The position numbers and the translations under genes are program-made. Below are positions 28,417-37,025 of a DNA stretch of 64,000 nucleotides, piece by piece (within the stretch, counting starts at the first letter, position 1; every line of letters begins with the position of its first letter). A model generated the notes under the pieces. That model was given only the letters and a program-made list of their open reading frames with translations. It did no database searches and was not told the DNA's origin. Origin of the DNA: an alpha proteobacterium U9-1i (GTDB lineage: Bacteria > Pseudomonadota > Alphaproteobacteria > Caulobacterales > Aquidulcibacteraceae); assembly GCA_000974665.1 (NCBI GenBank), contig BBSY01000002.1:744001-808000 (forward strand). Direction: 5' to 3'.

Positions 28417-30945
28417 ATGTCCGCGCGCGCGCCTGCTTCGTCTCCGCCGATCGTGCGCGCCGTCTTGGGTCCCACCAACACGGGCAAAACCCATCTCGCG
28501 ATTGAACGGATGCTGGGGCACGCGTCGGGCATGATCGGCCTGCCGCTGCGGCTGCTCGCGCGCGAGGTCTATGATCGCGTGGTCAAGGCCAAGGGGCCAG
28601 CGCTCGCCGCGCTGATCACCGGCGAAGAGAAGATCGTGCCGGAAGGCGCGCGGTATTTCATCGGCACGGTCGAGGCTATGCCGCTCGATCGGCGCACGGA
28701 ATTTCTCGCCGTGGATGAAGTGCAGGTCTCCGCAGATCCCGATCGCGGACACGTGTTCACGGACCGCATTCTCCATGCGCGCGGTTTCGGCGAAACCATG
28801 CTGCTCGGCTCCGACACGATGCGGCCGATGATCCGCCGCCTGCTGCCGCACGCCGAGATCGTCCGCCGTGAACGCATGTCGACGCTTGCCTATGTCGGCC
28901 ACAAGAAGATCACCAAGCTTCCGAAGCGCTCGGCCGTCGTCGCCTTCTCGGCGGAGGAGGTGTACGCGATCGCCGAACTGTTGCGCCGGCATCGCGGCGG
29001 TGCGGCCGTGGTGATGGGTGCGCTCAGTCCGCGCACGCGCAACGCGCAGGTCGAGTTGTATCAAAGCGGCGAGGTGGATTTCCTCGTCGCCACAGATGCG
29101 ATTGGCATGGGCCTCAACATGGACGTTGATCACGTCGCGTTCGCGTCGCGTCGGAAATTCGATGGCCATCGCTGGCGCGAGTTGCGTCCCGACGAGATCG
29201 CGCAGATCGCAGGCCGTGCCGGCCGGTTCACCCGCGATGGCGATTTCGGTGAGACCGGCGAATGCCCGCCATTCGAGGAAGAGATTATCGAGCGCGTGGA
29301 GGCGCACGAGTTTGAAGCGGTGGACGCGATTCAATGGCGCAACGCTGAGCTGAACTTCGCCAGCGTGCCGGCTCTGATCGCTTCTCTCGAAACGCCGCCA
29401 GATCGTGCAGGTCTGACGCGCGTGCGCGGCGCTGAAGACGAAGAAGTGCTCAAGCGTTTGTTCGGCGACGGCCATCTCGATCCGCTGGTAAACACCAAAT
29501 ACGACGTGCGTCGGTTATGGGAAGCGTGCCAGCTCCCGGATTTCCGCAAGACCACGCCCGACGAACACGCCAAGCTCGTCGGCCGGATCGCCGGCTATAT
29601 CCTCAAGCCCAAAGGCCGCATTCCGCCGGAATGGGCGATGGCCGAGGTGGAAAAGCTCGACCGCGCCGAAGGCGATCTCGACGCTTTGCAATCGCGCCTC
29701 GCGCACGTGCGTACCTGGAGCTACATCGCCCACCGCGCCGATTGGCTGGCGGACCTCGAAACCTTCCGCGCCCGCACCCGTGAGGTGGAAGACAAGCTCT
29801 CCGACGCGCTCCACGCAGCGCTCACGCAACGCTTCATCGATCGCCGCACCTCGGCGCTGTTGAAGAGCCTGAAGCGCGAAGATGCGCTGCTCGCCGGTGT
29901 CACGGCGGAGGGCGAGGTGAGCGTCGAGGGCCATTTCGTCGGTCAGCTTGACGGCTTGGAGTTCAAGCCCGACCCGCGCGCGCTTGGGCTCGAAGGCCGC
30001 GCCGTGCGCAACGCCGCCTGGCGGGCGCTGCGGCCGGAGGTGTCGCGGCGTTTGGCGGAGATCGCTTCAGCAGCTGATGCGGGTGTGGAGCTTGATCGCG
30101 ATGGGCGGTTGCGCTTTGCGGGGAGCGCTGTCGCAAGGTTGACGCCGGGCAGCAATGTGATGGCGCCGCGGGTAGAACTGATCGGCGGTGAGGCGGCGTC
30201 GGAGGCCGAACGCCATCCGGCGCTGGCGCGGCTCAATGCTTGGGTCGAGGGGCGCATCTCGGCTGACCTTCGCCCGCTGTTGGCGCTTGAAGCCGCATGG
30301 CGCGAGGGACGTTTGCCGATTGACGCGCGGGGTCTTGCGTTTCGTTTGCTCGAGAGCGCCGGCGCCCGCGACCGCGCCGATGAACCACTGCACGAACTGG
30401 GCGAGCAAGCGCGCGCCGCCTTGTGGAAGTACGGCGTACGCATCGGCCGGCACTCGATCTTCATGCCTGCTCTGGTGCGCCCGCACGCGGCGCGCACCTT
30501 GGCGATCCTGCATCACGTGCGCGCGCCGAACGCGCCGTTGTTTCTGCCAAAGCCGGGCGCCTTGTCTGTTACCTTGGAGCGTCCACTGAGTTGGAGCGAG
30601 GCTGCCGCCGCTGGCTATCGCGTCTGTGGGCGCACCGCCGTGCGCTTCGACATGGCGGAGCGCTTGGGTGATGCGGTGTGTGCGGCGGCGGCGCGCGGAC
30701 CGACACAATTGACGCCGGAATTCTCGCGGCTCATCCATCGGCCCACGCGGGACGTCGCCGATGTGTTGCGGTCGCTTGGCTATCGTTCGGTTGAGGCAAG
30801 CGCCGAGCGGCCTGCCGGGTGGGCGCCGCCTGAGGAACGCGTCCAACGCCGCCGCCAGCGCCAGGGTGAGGGGCCGTTCGCGGCCTTGGCCGAACTCATG
30901 CCGGCGGGTGATCGGCCGCCACGCCGGCGCCGGCGCCGCGCATGA
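28417..30945 (+). CDS. SUV3-like DEAD/DExH-box RNA helicase
   Basis: The 842-residue protein has the SUV3-type helicase core in its first half. Motif I is VLGPTNTGKTHLA, motif II the variant AVDEVQVSADPDRGH, and FIGTVEAMP and TMLLGSDTM lie close by. Motif V is VATDAIGMGLNMDVDHVAF and motif VI is IAQIAGRAGRFTRDGDFGE. The C-terminal half is an Ala/Arg-rich extension ending in a basic tail (RPPRRRRRRA), probably for RNA binding. Alphaproteobacterial SUV3 homologues are presumed to work in RNA decay with PNPase or RNase-type exonucleases, but this is inference. An ATG at 28417 is preferred over the TTG at 28381. The stop overlaps the S4 gene by 4 bp. Confidence 0.88.
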   Translation: MSARAPASSPPIVRAVLGPTNTGKTHLAIERMLGHASGMIGLPLRLLAREVYDRVVKAKGPALAALITGEEKIVPEGARYFIGTVEAMPLDRRTEFLAVDEVQVSADPDRGHVFTDRILHARGFGETMLLGSDTMRPMIRRLLPHAEIVRRERMSTLAYVGHKKITKLPKRSAVVAFSAEEVYAIAELLRRHRGGAAVVMGALSPRTRNAQVELYQSGEVDFLVATDAIGMGLNMDVDHVAFASRRKFDGHRWRELRPDEIAQIAGRAGRFTRDGDFGETGECPPFEEEIIERVEAHEFEAVDAIQWRNAELNFASVPALIASLETPPDRAGLTRVRGAEDEEVLKRLFGDGHLDPLVNTKYDVRRLWEACQLPDFRKTTPDEHAKLVGRIAGYILKPKGRIPPEWAMAEVEKLDRAEGDLDALQSRLAHVRTWSYIAHRADWLADLETFRARTREVEDKLSDALHAALTQRFIDRRTSALLKSLKREDALLAGVTAEGEVSVEGHFVGQLDGLEFKPDPRALGLEGRAVRNAAWRALRPEVSRRLAEIASAADAGVELDRDGRLRFAGSAVARLTPGSNVMAPRVELIGGEAASEAERHPALARLNAWVEGRISADLRPLLALEAAWREGRLPIDARGLAFRLLESAGARDRADEPLHELGEQARAALWKYGVRIGRHSIFMPALVRPHAARTLAILHHVRAPNAPLFLPKPGALSVTLERPLSWSEAAAAGYRVCGRTAVRFDMAERLGDAVCAAAARGPTQLTPEFSRLIHRPTRDVADVLRSLGYRSVEASAERPAGWAPPEERVQRRRQRQGEGPFAALAELMPAGDRPPRRRRRRA

Positions 30946-31256
30946 CCTCAGAGGCCGATCGCATCCGCGTTGATGTTTGGCTCTGGCGCGCGCGCTTCGC
31001 GAAGACCCGCGCGGTTGCGACCGACTTGATCAGCGCCGGGGGTGTCCGGCTTATGCGCGATGGGCAGACCCGGCGGCTTGAAAAGTCCTCCGCCACCGTG
31101 ATTGCCGGCGACGTGCTCGTGTTTTCGCAACCGAACGGCCTAAGAACGGTCGAGGTGCTCGCTTTGGGCGCCCGTCGCGGTCCGCCGGCTGAGGCGCGCA
31201 CGCTCTACCGCGACCTGGGCGCACACTTGCATGTCGAACCAGACCCGCTTGCTTGA
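30942..31256 (+). CDS. S4-domain RNA-binding protein (HslR-like)
   Basis: The 104-residue protein has an N-terminal S4 domain (RVDVWLWRARFAKTRAVATD then LISAGGVRLM), the fold used by HslR/Hsp15 to bind stalled 50S subunits with nascent chain. The rest is a short basic beta segment. It is translationally coupled to the SUV3-like helicase gene (ATGA overlap), suggesting both act on structured or ribosomal RNA. The fdxA gene follows after 53 bp. Confidence 0.88.
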   Translation: MTSEADRIRVDVWLWRARFAKTRAVATDLISAGGVRLMRDGQTRRLEKSSATVIAGDVLVFSQPNGLRTVEVLALGARRGPPAEARTLYRDLGAHLHVEPDPLA

Positions 31257-31309
31257 CGGTTGGGTCGCTGGCGGTCATTTGAGCGCGAGAAGGGCGAGTT
31301 GCTAGACCA

Positions 31310-31651
31310 ATGACCTACGTCGTCACCGACGCATGCGTGCGTTGCAAATACATGGACTGCGTCGAGGTCTGCCCCGTCGACTGCTTCTATGAGGGCGAGA
31401 ACTTCCTCGTTATTCACCCGGACGAATGCATCGATTGCGGGGTTTGCGAGCCGGAATGCCCCGTCGACGCGATCAAGCCTGACAGTCAGGATGAGCCGGA
31501 CGGGAAATGGTTGAAGATAAACACTGAGTTCGCCAAGGTTTGGCCGAATATCACCGTAAAGGGCACGCCGCCGAGCGATGCCGACGACTTCAAAGACAAA
31601 CAGGGTAAATTCGAGCAATACTTTAGCTCTGACCCCGGCAAAGGCGAGTAA
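31310..31651 (+). CDS. fdxA: Ferredoxin FdxA (7Fe-8S type)
   Basis: The 113-residue ferredoxin has [20 protein letters not shown] then [10 protein letters not shown]. This is the AvFdI/FdxA pattern in which a modified first motif binds a 3Fe-4S cluster. [16 protein letters not shown] binds the 4Fe-4S cluster. The long C-terminal extension with [10 protein letters not shown] matches the family. It transfers electrons in the cytosol; no dedicated reductase is nearby. It could in principle serve the CYP153 enzyme, but no evidence links them. Confidence 0.95.
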   Translation: MTYVVTDACVRCKYMDCVEVCPVDCFYEGENFLVIHPDECIDCGVCEPECPVDAIKPDSQDEPDGKWLKINTEFAKVWPNITVKGTPPSDADDFKDKQGKFEQYFSSDPGKGE

Positions 31652-31708
31652 ATTGGGGCAAGTGATTGCCGCAGTTGCAGCGCTTCCGAAACCCTGGAAA
31701 CTGTGATA

Positions 31709-31714
31709 TATAAT
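31709..31714 (+). promoter_or_regulatory. Candidate -10 box upstream of carD
   Basis: A consensus TATAAT sits in an AT-rich patch 178 bp before the carD start. No good -35 box is seen at 16-18 bp, so this is only a candidate. The rest of 31652-31891 shows no gene. Confidence 0.3.
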
Positions 31715-31891
31715 TGCCATGCAATGAGGCGTGCGGGCGGCAGGACCCCTCGCGCGCTTGGACAGCCAGGAATTCCATCGCGCACGAAGGCGCACTGCAC
31801 CGTGAATGGTCAATTCCCGGTCAGAACGCCTTCGGCTCTTTTTGTGCGGTAACGGAAGCCCGGTTGGCCGATAACAAGAACGGAGACCAGA

Positions 31892-32428
31892 ATGACGACT
31901 GCAACCGCGACTACGCCGACCTCTTTCCGCCCGGGCGACCACATCGTTTACCCGGCGCACGGCGTTGGGCGGGTCATGGGCGTCGAAAAGCAATCGGTGG
32001 CGGGTCTCGATCTCGACGTGTTCGTTATCTCGTTCGAGCAGGACAAGATGACCCTGCGCGTCCCGACCGCGAAGGCGCGCTCGTGCGGCATGCGTCCGCT
32101 CGCCTCGGGCGAAGTGGTCGACCAAGCCATGAAGACGCTGCAAGGCCGCGCCCGCATCAAGCGGACGATGTGGAGCCGCCGCGCCCAAGAATACGAAGCG
32201 AAGATCAATTCTGGCGACCTCGTGTCGATCGCAGAAGTGGTCCGCGACCTTCACCGCGCTGGCGACCAGCCCGAGCAATCCTATTCCGAGCGCCAACTCT
32301 ATGAGAGCGCGCTTGACCGGATGGCCCGCGAACTCGCCGCCGTGGAGAAGCTCGATCGCGAAGCAGCACTGGAGAAGCTCTCGGCTTCGCTGGCGCTGAA
32401 GAAGCAAGCGTCGCAGGCCGCCGCCTAA
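31892..32428 (+). CDS. carD: CarD/CdnL-family transcriptional regulator
   Basis: The 178-residue protein has the N-terminal RNA-polymerase-binding Tudor-like domain (FRPGDHIVYPAHGVGRVMGV, FVISFEQDKMTLRVP) followed by a helical DNA-binding C-terminal domain (AQEYEAKINSGDLVSIAEVV). CdnL/CarD proteins bind the RNAP beta subunit and stabilise open complexes at rRNA and other growth promoters. The gene has a GGAGA ribosome site and ends at a strong terminator, so it forms its own unit. Confidence 0.95.
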   Translation: MTTATATTPTSFRPGDHIVYPAHGVGRVMGVEKQSVAGLDLDVFVISFEQDKMTLRVPTAKARSCGMRPLASGEVVDQAMKTLQGRARIKRTMWSRRAQEYEAKINSGDLVSIAEVVRDLHRAGDQPEQSYSERQLYESALDRMARELAAVEKLDREAALEKLSASLALKKQASQAAA

Positions 32429-32451
32429 CAGCGGAAGGACTGGACGAACGG

Positions 32452-32481
32452 AAAGGCCGGGCCATGCGCCCGGCCTTTTTG
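32452..32481 (+). terminator. Rho-independent terminator of carD
   Basis: GGCCGGGC and GCCCGGCC form a perfect 8-bp GC stem (extendable by AAA/TTT) around a 5-nt loop, followed by a T run. It lies 23 bp after the carD stop and overlaps the 3' end of the convergent nuclease gene region. Confidence 0.93.
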
Positions 32482-33471
32482 TTATTCGGTGATGACGTCG
32501 AGCTGGCTTGAATGATCAAGGCAGAGCTGCGGTTGGCCCCGGAACATACCGAGCGGCCCGCGTGCGCGGATCTTGGCGCCGTTGAGCGCGGCCAGCGAAG
32601 GTCCATCCCAAGCGGCGAAACTGTCGCCGAACACGACCACCGTGAATGGCGTCGCCTCCGCCCCGCCTTCGAGCGTCAGCGCGGCGCGCGAGGCGCCGGA
32701 ATAGGCGTCGCTCACTTCCGCCTCGATCACACGCCAAGGGGCGGCCCCATTGAAGCAATTGACGTCGGCCGCAAGTGCCTGATCGGAAGCGGCTGACGTG
32801 TTCAGCACACGGTATTCACGCCGAGCCCATAAGCCTCGTTCGCCAGCGCGCGCGGCGTCTTCCAAGGCGACGAGTTCTTCGGCGCGTTGGTGATTGTCGC
32901 GGCGCGGGCGCACGAATGCCGCGCCGCGCGAGACGAGTTCGTGCTGAAGCCAAAACCATCGTCCGCCTTCGCTCTGCACGAAGACGTGGGCGATCGCCGT
33001 TTCGCGGGGCGTCTCAGTCTCGCCGGGGCGCGGGCGCGGCGTCCATCGGCGTTGACCGCCATAGGCGAGCTGCACCGGACGATGCAGCGCGAGCGCTTCA
33101 AGTTCACCTTGCGACTGGCCCGCATACGCGGCCTCGCCGCGCGGCGCATCGATCTCGGCGAGAAACACACGCAGGCCGGACTCAAGTTCGAGCGTGTCAC
33201 CATTACTGACGCGCACGACGCGCCCCGTTTCACCTTTCTCTAAATCGCCAATCTGCGGCCCACAGGCGGCGAGGAGCAGAGCGAGCCACGCGACGAACCC
33301 CCTCCCCCACCCGATCGCACAGCGATCGGGACTCCTGAATGGCGGGATCGCAACGCGATCCCGAGGGGGAGGGGGCAGGGGGCGGGGTGAAGCGCTACTT
33401 CTGCGGTCGTTCGCCGGCGACCTCACCCCGTCATCGAAAGTAGAAACGTCGCGTGTCACCCCACCCCCCAA
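32482..33471 (-). CDS. Thermonuclease-family (SNase-like) lipoprotein; start uncertain
   Basis: The recognisable protein begins with a lipobox signal (FVAWLALLLAACGPQIGDLE), then an SNase-like OB fold (GRVVRVSNGDTLELESGLRV, LAEIDAPRGE, ALHRPVQLAYGG, HELVSRGAAFVRPR). Next come AARAGERGLW and a C-terminal beta domain of about 95 residues with no assigned family. No ATG, GTG or TTG lies in frame near the signal peptide. The first start codons are at 33426, 33459 and 33471, inside or beyond the palindromic element at 33298-33375. The coordinates given use the furthest ATG and include about 55 codons of translated repeat, which is probably not native. The repeat may have replaced the original start. 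Confidence 0.72.
   Translation of the reverse strand: MGGGVTRDVSTFDDGVRSPANDRRSSASPRPLPPPPRDRVAIPPFRSPDRCAIGWGRGFVAWLALLLAACGPQIGDLEKGETGRVVRVSNGDTLELESGLRVFLAEIDAPRGEAAYAGQSQGELEALALHRPVQLAYGGQRRWTPRPRPGETETPRETAIAHVFVQSEGGRWFWLQHELVSRGAAFVRPRRDNHQRAEELVALEDAARAGERGLWARREYRVLNTSAASDQALAADVNCFNGAAPWRVIEAEVSDAYSGASRAALTLEGGAEATPFTVVVFGDSFAAWDGPSLAALNGAKIRARGPLGMFRGQPQLCLDHSSQLDVITE
33298..33375. repeat. 78-bp cloverleaf-like palindromic element
   Basis: Outer arms CCCCCTCCCCC (33298-33308) and GGGGGAGGGGG (33365-33375) enclose two perfect hairpins. These are CCCGATCGC-aca-GCGATCGGG (33310-33330) and GGGATCGC-aac-GCGATCCC (33344-33362). It resembles a dispersed REP-type element and overlaps the 5' end of the nuclease lipoprotein frame. 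Confidence 0.85.
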
Positions 33472-33495
33472 CCCCCTCCTCTCGAGAGGAGGGGG
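33472..33495. repeat. Perfect 24-bp palindrome
   Basis: CCCCCTCCTCTC followed by its exact reverse complement, with no loop, lies between the nuclease frame and the gamma-glutamyltransferase stop. The CTCCTC/GAGGAG theme is shared with the 228-bp repeats downstream of gyrB. It could act as a weak terminator for the upstream gene. Confidence 0.75.
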
Positions 33496-33504
33496 AGCAG
33501 TTCA

Positions 33505-35349
33505 CTAATACCCGCCCGCGGTCCCGTCCTTGCGCATCTCTGTGGCCGCCTCGTACGTGCCGTCAGCGTTGCGCATGATTGCTTGATAGCCGCCGAACGA
33601 GCCGTCCGCAGGCCTGATGCGATGGCCGCGACGTTCCAGTTCCGCGCGCGCATCTGGCGGGACGCCATTTTCCATCGCGACGAAGCCAACGCCGTCGGCC
33701 GCTTCGCCGGTGGGCTCGGCGCCGCCATAGAAGCGATAGCGCGCGGCGTCGCCGGCGGCCTGCAAGTCCATGTCGTAATCGACCAGGTTGACGATGATCT
33801 GCACGTGGCCTTGCGGCTGCATGTCTCCGCCCATCACGCCGAACGCGAGCCAGGGGCGGCCATTCTTCATCGCGAAAGCAGGGATGATGGTTTGGAACGG
33901 GCGACGGCCGGGCGCGTAGAGATTGCCGTGCCCGCGCGTGAGCGCAAACAACTCACCGCGATTTTGCAGCATGAAGCCCAACCCATCTGGCACGAGGCCG
34001 GAGCCCATGCCGCGATAGTTCGATTGGATCAGCGACACCATCATGCCATTCGCATCGGCGGTGGTGAGGTAGGTTGTGTCGCCGTCGATGCGCAACTCCG
34101 CATGCGGCGGTGGCGGCATCGCACGATCATTGCTGATCAAGGCGCGGCGTTGCGTGGTGTATTCATTGGCCAGCAGCTTGCGCGTGTCGAAATTGGTGAA
34201 CGCCGGATCGCCGTAGAAGCGGGCGCGGTCCGCGAAGGCAAGCCGCGTCGCTTCGATCTGTGTGTGCAGCGAGTCCGCCGAGAGGAAGCCCATCTCTCGC
34301 AGATTGAAGCCCTCAAGAATGCGCAACGTTTGCAGTGCGACGACGCCTTGGCTGTTGGGCGGCAATTCGCACACTTCGACACCGCGATAGGGTGCGCAGA
34401 TTGGATCGACCCATTCGCCTTGGTGCGCCGCGAGATCCTCGTAGCGCAGCCAGCCTCCGATGCGGCGCATGTAAGCGTCGATCGTGCGTGCGATCGGTCC
34501 GCGATAGTAAGCGTCGCGTCCATCTCGGGCGAGGAGTTCCAAGGTGTCGGCGAGGTCGGGGTTAGCGAACAGGCCGTGCCCGTCAGGCATCCGACCCGCC
34601 ACGACGCGGGGCGGTGCGTTCGGGTCAACTCGCCGTGCAGGCGCCTGCGCTTCGCAGGCGGCGTCGCACCAATAGGTGCTTCGCGCGTTGGCGATTTCTT
34701 CAAGCCGTCCCGCCTCGAACTCCGCTTCCAACCGCGTCCGATTGAGCTGCCAATACATCGCGATCGTTTGCGGAATCGGCGCGCCTTCGCGAGCGTACTG
34801 GATTGCCGGCGCGAGCAATTCGGCCATCGGTCTGCGTCCGAAGCGCTCATGCAGCGCGAACCAGCCGTCGACCGTTCCGGGTACGCTAACACTGGCCGCA
34901 CCGAAGCTTGGCACGGCGTTGGGGTTGCCGCGTTGTCGCGCGACGCGCCGCAAGGTCGAGAGCGAAAGTCCGCGCGGCGAATGGCCTGAGCCATTGTACC
35001 CGTGCAGGCGCTGCGTAGCGGGATCCCAGACGATGACGAAAATGTCGCCGCCGATGCCGTTGCCCGTTGGCTCCACAAGGCCAAGCATGGCGTTCGCGGC
35101 GATCGCCGCATCGATGGCGCTGCCGCCGGCGCGCAGCACGTCGATCGCGGTTTGCGTGGCGAGGGGGTGTGCGGTCGCCGCCGCGCCATGTGGCGCGACG
35201 ACCGGCGACCGCGTCGCGAAGCTATGCCCGGACACGCGCTCGCCACGTCCGAAATTTGGATCGCGTTCTGGCGCCTGCGCATCCGCGCCGCTTGCCATTA
35301 GCGCAAGCGCGGCAAGCGCGCCCGTAAGCGCGCGTTGAAGTCGACGCAT
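33505..35349 (-). CDS. ggt: Gamma-glutamyltransferase (periplasmic)
   Basis: The 614-residue precursor has a signal peptide (MRRLQRALTGALAALALMAS) and the GGT large-subunit motifs ATQTAIDVLRAGGSAIDAAI and EPTGNGIGGDIF. The autoprocessing site is at about residue 423: DTTYLTTADANGMMVSL. The nucleophile Thr is present, but the usual TTH is TTY. RGMGSGLVPDGLGFMLQNRG and VMGGDMQPQGHVQI of the small subunit follow. It cleaves gamma-glutamyl bonds, for example in glutathione. The ATG at 35349 has GGAGGG upstream. The promoter region is shared with the divergent ArsR gene. Confidence 0.92.
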   Translation of the reverse strand: MRRLQRALTGALAALALMASGADAQAPERDPNFGRGERVSGHSFATRSPVVAPHGAAATAHPLATQTAIDVLRAGGSAIDAAIAANAMLGLVEPTGNGIGGDIFVIVWDPATQRLHGYNGSGHSPRGLSLSTLRRVARQRGNPNAVPSFGAASVSVPGTVDGWFALHERFGRRPMAELLAPAIQYAREGAPIPQTIAMYWQLNRTRLEAEFEAGRLEEIANARSTYWCDAACEAQAPARRVDPNAPPRVVAGRMPDGHGLFANPDLADTLELLARDGRDAYYRGPIARTIDAYMRRIGGWLRYEDLAAHQGEWVDPICAPYRGVEVCELPPNSQGVVALQTLRILEGFNLREMGFLSADSLHTQIEATRLAFADRARFYGDPAFTNFDTRKLLANEYTTQRRALISNDRAMPPPPHAELRIDGDTTYLTTADANGMMVSLIQSNYRGMGSGLVPDGLGFMLQNRGELFALTRGHGNLYAPGRRPFQTIIPAFAMKNGRPWLAFGVMGGDMQPQGHVQIIVNLVDYDMDLQAAGDAARYRFYGGAEPTGEAADGVGFVAMENGVPPDARAELERRGHRIRPADGSFGGYQAIMRNADGTYEAATEMRKDGTAGGY

Positions 35350-35428
35350 CCCGATCCCTCCAGCATCCATGTGTCCCGGCTTTCCGCCATCAAGCCGAAA
35401 CCCACGCGCCCCGGCAACACAAACCCGG

Positions 35429-35457
35429 TTGACAGCTCGCATTCGTTCTCGTATTAA
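35429..35457 (+). promoter_or_regulatory. Sigma-70-type promoter of the ArsR/SRPBCC cluster
   Basis: TTGACA (35429-35434) and TATTAA (35452-35457) are separated by exactly 17 bp, close to the vegetative consensus. The operator palindrome starts at the next base, where transcription would begin. Confidence 0.8.
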
Positions 35458-35483
35458 ACCAAAACGTTAATTAACCGAACGGT
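35458..35483. promoter_or_regulatory. ArsR-type operator palindrome
   Basis: A 26-bp dyad: ACC-N5-GTTAA then TTAAC-N5-GGT, with a perfect 10-bp core GTTAATTAAC at 35466-35475. It directly follows the -10 box and precedes the ArsR start by 11 bp, so bound repressor would cover the transcription start. Autoregulation is inferred from this position. Confidence 0.75.
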
Positions 35484-35494
35484 GAATTACGGGC

Positions 35495-35845
35495 ATGACG
35501 GACCAGCTCAGCCTGACATTCTCAGCTCTCGCCGACCCGACCCGCCGCGCGATCCTCGCTCGGCTGGCGCTAGGGGAGGCGTCAGTGAACGAGATCGCCG
35601 AGCCCTTCGAGATGAGCCTGCCGGCGGTGTCCAAGCACCTGAAGGTGCTCGAAGGCGCTGGGCTCATCTCGCGATCGCGCGAGGCGCAATGGCGCCCGTG
35701 CAAGCTCGAGCCCGCGGCGCTCAAGCCCGTGGATGAATGGCTCGATGAATACCGCCGACTCTGGGAGGAGCGCTTCGATCGCCTCGACGCTTACCTCCGC
35801 GACCTGCAATCGAAAGGGAAGAAACGTGGCCGGAAGAAAAAATGA
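35495..35845 (+). CDS. ArsR-family winged-HTH repressor (SdpR-like, no metal site)
   Basis: The 116-residue protein has the DNA-binding core FSALADPTRRAILARLALGE, VNEIAEPFEMSLPAVSKHLK and a C-terminal helical segment ending in a basic tail (KGKKRGRKKK). No Cys-based metal motif is present. ArsR genes of this kind commonly sit directly ahead of AHSA1/SRPBCC genes and repress them; here the next frame (GTG at 35826) overlaps the repressor by 20 bp. A strong promoter and palindromic operator lie immediately upstream. The inducer is unknown. Confidence 0.9.
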   Translation: MTDQLSLTFSALADPTRRAILARLALGEASVNEIAEPFEMSLPAVSKHLKVLEGAGLISRSREAQWRPCKLEPAALKPVDEWLDEYRRLWEERFDRLDAYLRDLQSKGKKRGRKKK

Positions 35846-36314
35846 AACCGAGCGCAAAGTCGCGCACGAGACCGTGACGCTCACGCGCACGATGCCCGCG
35901 CCGCCCGACGTCGTGTTTGAAGCTTGGCGCAGTGTTGAAGCGCGCGAGATTTGGTCCGTGCCGGCGCCCGGGCTGGCGATCAAGTTCGACCAGATCGATT
36001 TCCGTGAAGGCGGACTCGAACTGAGCCGCTGCGGGCCCAAGGACGACATGCGCTTCCACGCATCCGTGCGCTATTCCGAGATCGTGCCGGACGTCCGCCT
36101 CATCATGGTGGAGGAAGTAAGCGTCGAGGGCGTTCGCCTCTCTGTGGCGCTTGTAACAGTGACCTTCGCGCCGTCCGACGCGGAAACCCGCATGGACTTT
36201 ACCGCGCAAGTAGTCGCGCTCGATGGCTCGAACATGGTTCAGGGTTATCTCGACGGTTGGTCGGGCGCGTTCGCCAATCTTGAAGCGTATCTGAAACGTG
36301 GGGACGTCGCGTGA
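35826..36314 (+). CDS. SRPBCC/AHSA1-domain protein (single domain)
   Basis: The 162-residue protein has the AHSA1 START-like fold: TVTLTRTMPAPPDVVFEAW, the strand IKFDQIDFREGGLEL, a middle VRYSEIVPDVRLIMVEEV and the terminal helix NMVQGYLDGWSGAFANLEAY. The start is a GTG inside the ArsR gene, preceded by an AAGGGAAG ribosome site. Such domains bind hydrophobic ligands or act as Hsp90-activator-like folds; the ligand is unknown. It overlaps the next gene by 4 bp. Confidence 0.85.
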   Translation: MAGRKNETERKVAHETVTLTRTMPAPPDVVFEAWRSVEAREIWSVPAPGLAIKFDQIDFREGGLELSRCGPKDDMRFHASVRYSEIVPDVRLIMVEEVSVEGVRLSVALVTVTFAPSDAETRMDFTAQVVALDGSNMVQGYLDGWSGAFANLEAYLKRGDVA

Positions 36315-36994
36315 AGAGCAGAACTTTCAACGCCGCCATCCTATCAGTGTGCTGCTTGGCCGCCGCCGTTCATCCGGGCCGCGCATTCGGCGCAGAAATG
36401 GCGCCTGTGGGCGCGTATCTGGCCACAACGCCAGAAGCTGAAATCATCCTTGCGCGCAGCGCCGCGCCCGCTTCAATCTCCTCGGAAGCGACGGTGCTCG
36501 TGCTTTCAACGCGCGGCTATGAAGTCGCCGTGCGCGGCGACAACGGCTTTGTGTGCCTGGTTGAACGCTCCTGGGGTAACGACTTCGAACACGCCGAGTT
36601 CTGGAACACGCGCGTGCGCTCACCGGCGTGCTACAACGAAGCAGCGGCGCGTTCGGTTCTGCCGCGCTATCTCACCCGCACGACTTGGGTGATGGCGGGC
36701 GTGTCGCCTGTCGAGATGGCGCGCCGAACCCAAGAGGCGCTCGCGCGCGGTGACATCCCGCCGCCGGACGATGGCGCGATGTGCTACATGATGTCGGTTC
36801 ACGGCTATCTCGGCGACGAGGCTGGCGGTCACTGGCATCCCCACCTCATGTTCTACGTGCCGCGCATGGAAGCATCGGCGTGGGGCGCGAACCTTCCGGG
36901 TTCGCCCATCATCGGCGGCCCGAGCGGCGCCGATCCAACGACGGTGTTTCTGGTTCCCTTGGCGCGTTGGTCTGACGGCGCCCCGGCGCACTGA
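36311..36994 (+). CDS. Secreted protein of unknown function, 227 aa
   Basis: A signal peptide (AAILSVCCLAAAVHPGRAFG) precedes a mature protein with a conserved-looking core: VLSTRGYEVAVRGDNGFVCL, VERSWGNDFEHAEFWN, AMCYMMSVHGYLGDEAGGHW and HPHLMFYVPRME. The His cluster (GGHWHPH) and paired Cys suggest a metal or disulfide role in the periplasm. No family is recognised. It begins at a GTG overlapping the upstream TGA and is part of the ArsR-headed cluster. Confidence 0.72.
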   Translation: MKSRTFNAAILSVCCLAAAVHPGRAFGAEMAPVGAYLATTPEAEIILARSAAPASISSEATVLVLSTRGYEVAVRGDNGFVCLVERSWGNDFEHAEFWNTRVRSPACYNEAAARSVLPRYLTRTTWVMAGVSPVEMARRTQEALARGDIPPPDDGAMCYMMSVHGYLGDEAGGHWHPHLMFYVPRMEASAWGANLPGSPIIGGPSGADPTTVFLVPLARWSDGAPAH

Positions 36995-37025
36995 TCCTCG
37001 AAATTCTTGAGCGCGGAGTTTGCGC

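Noticed and set aside
31714-32304. 196-codon plus-strand frame over the carD leader and gene
   Set aside because: Out of frame with carD and Arg/Pro-rich; carD itself is clear.
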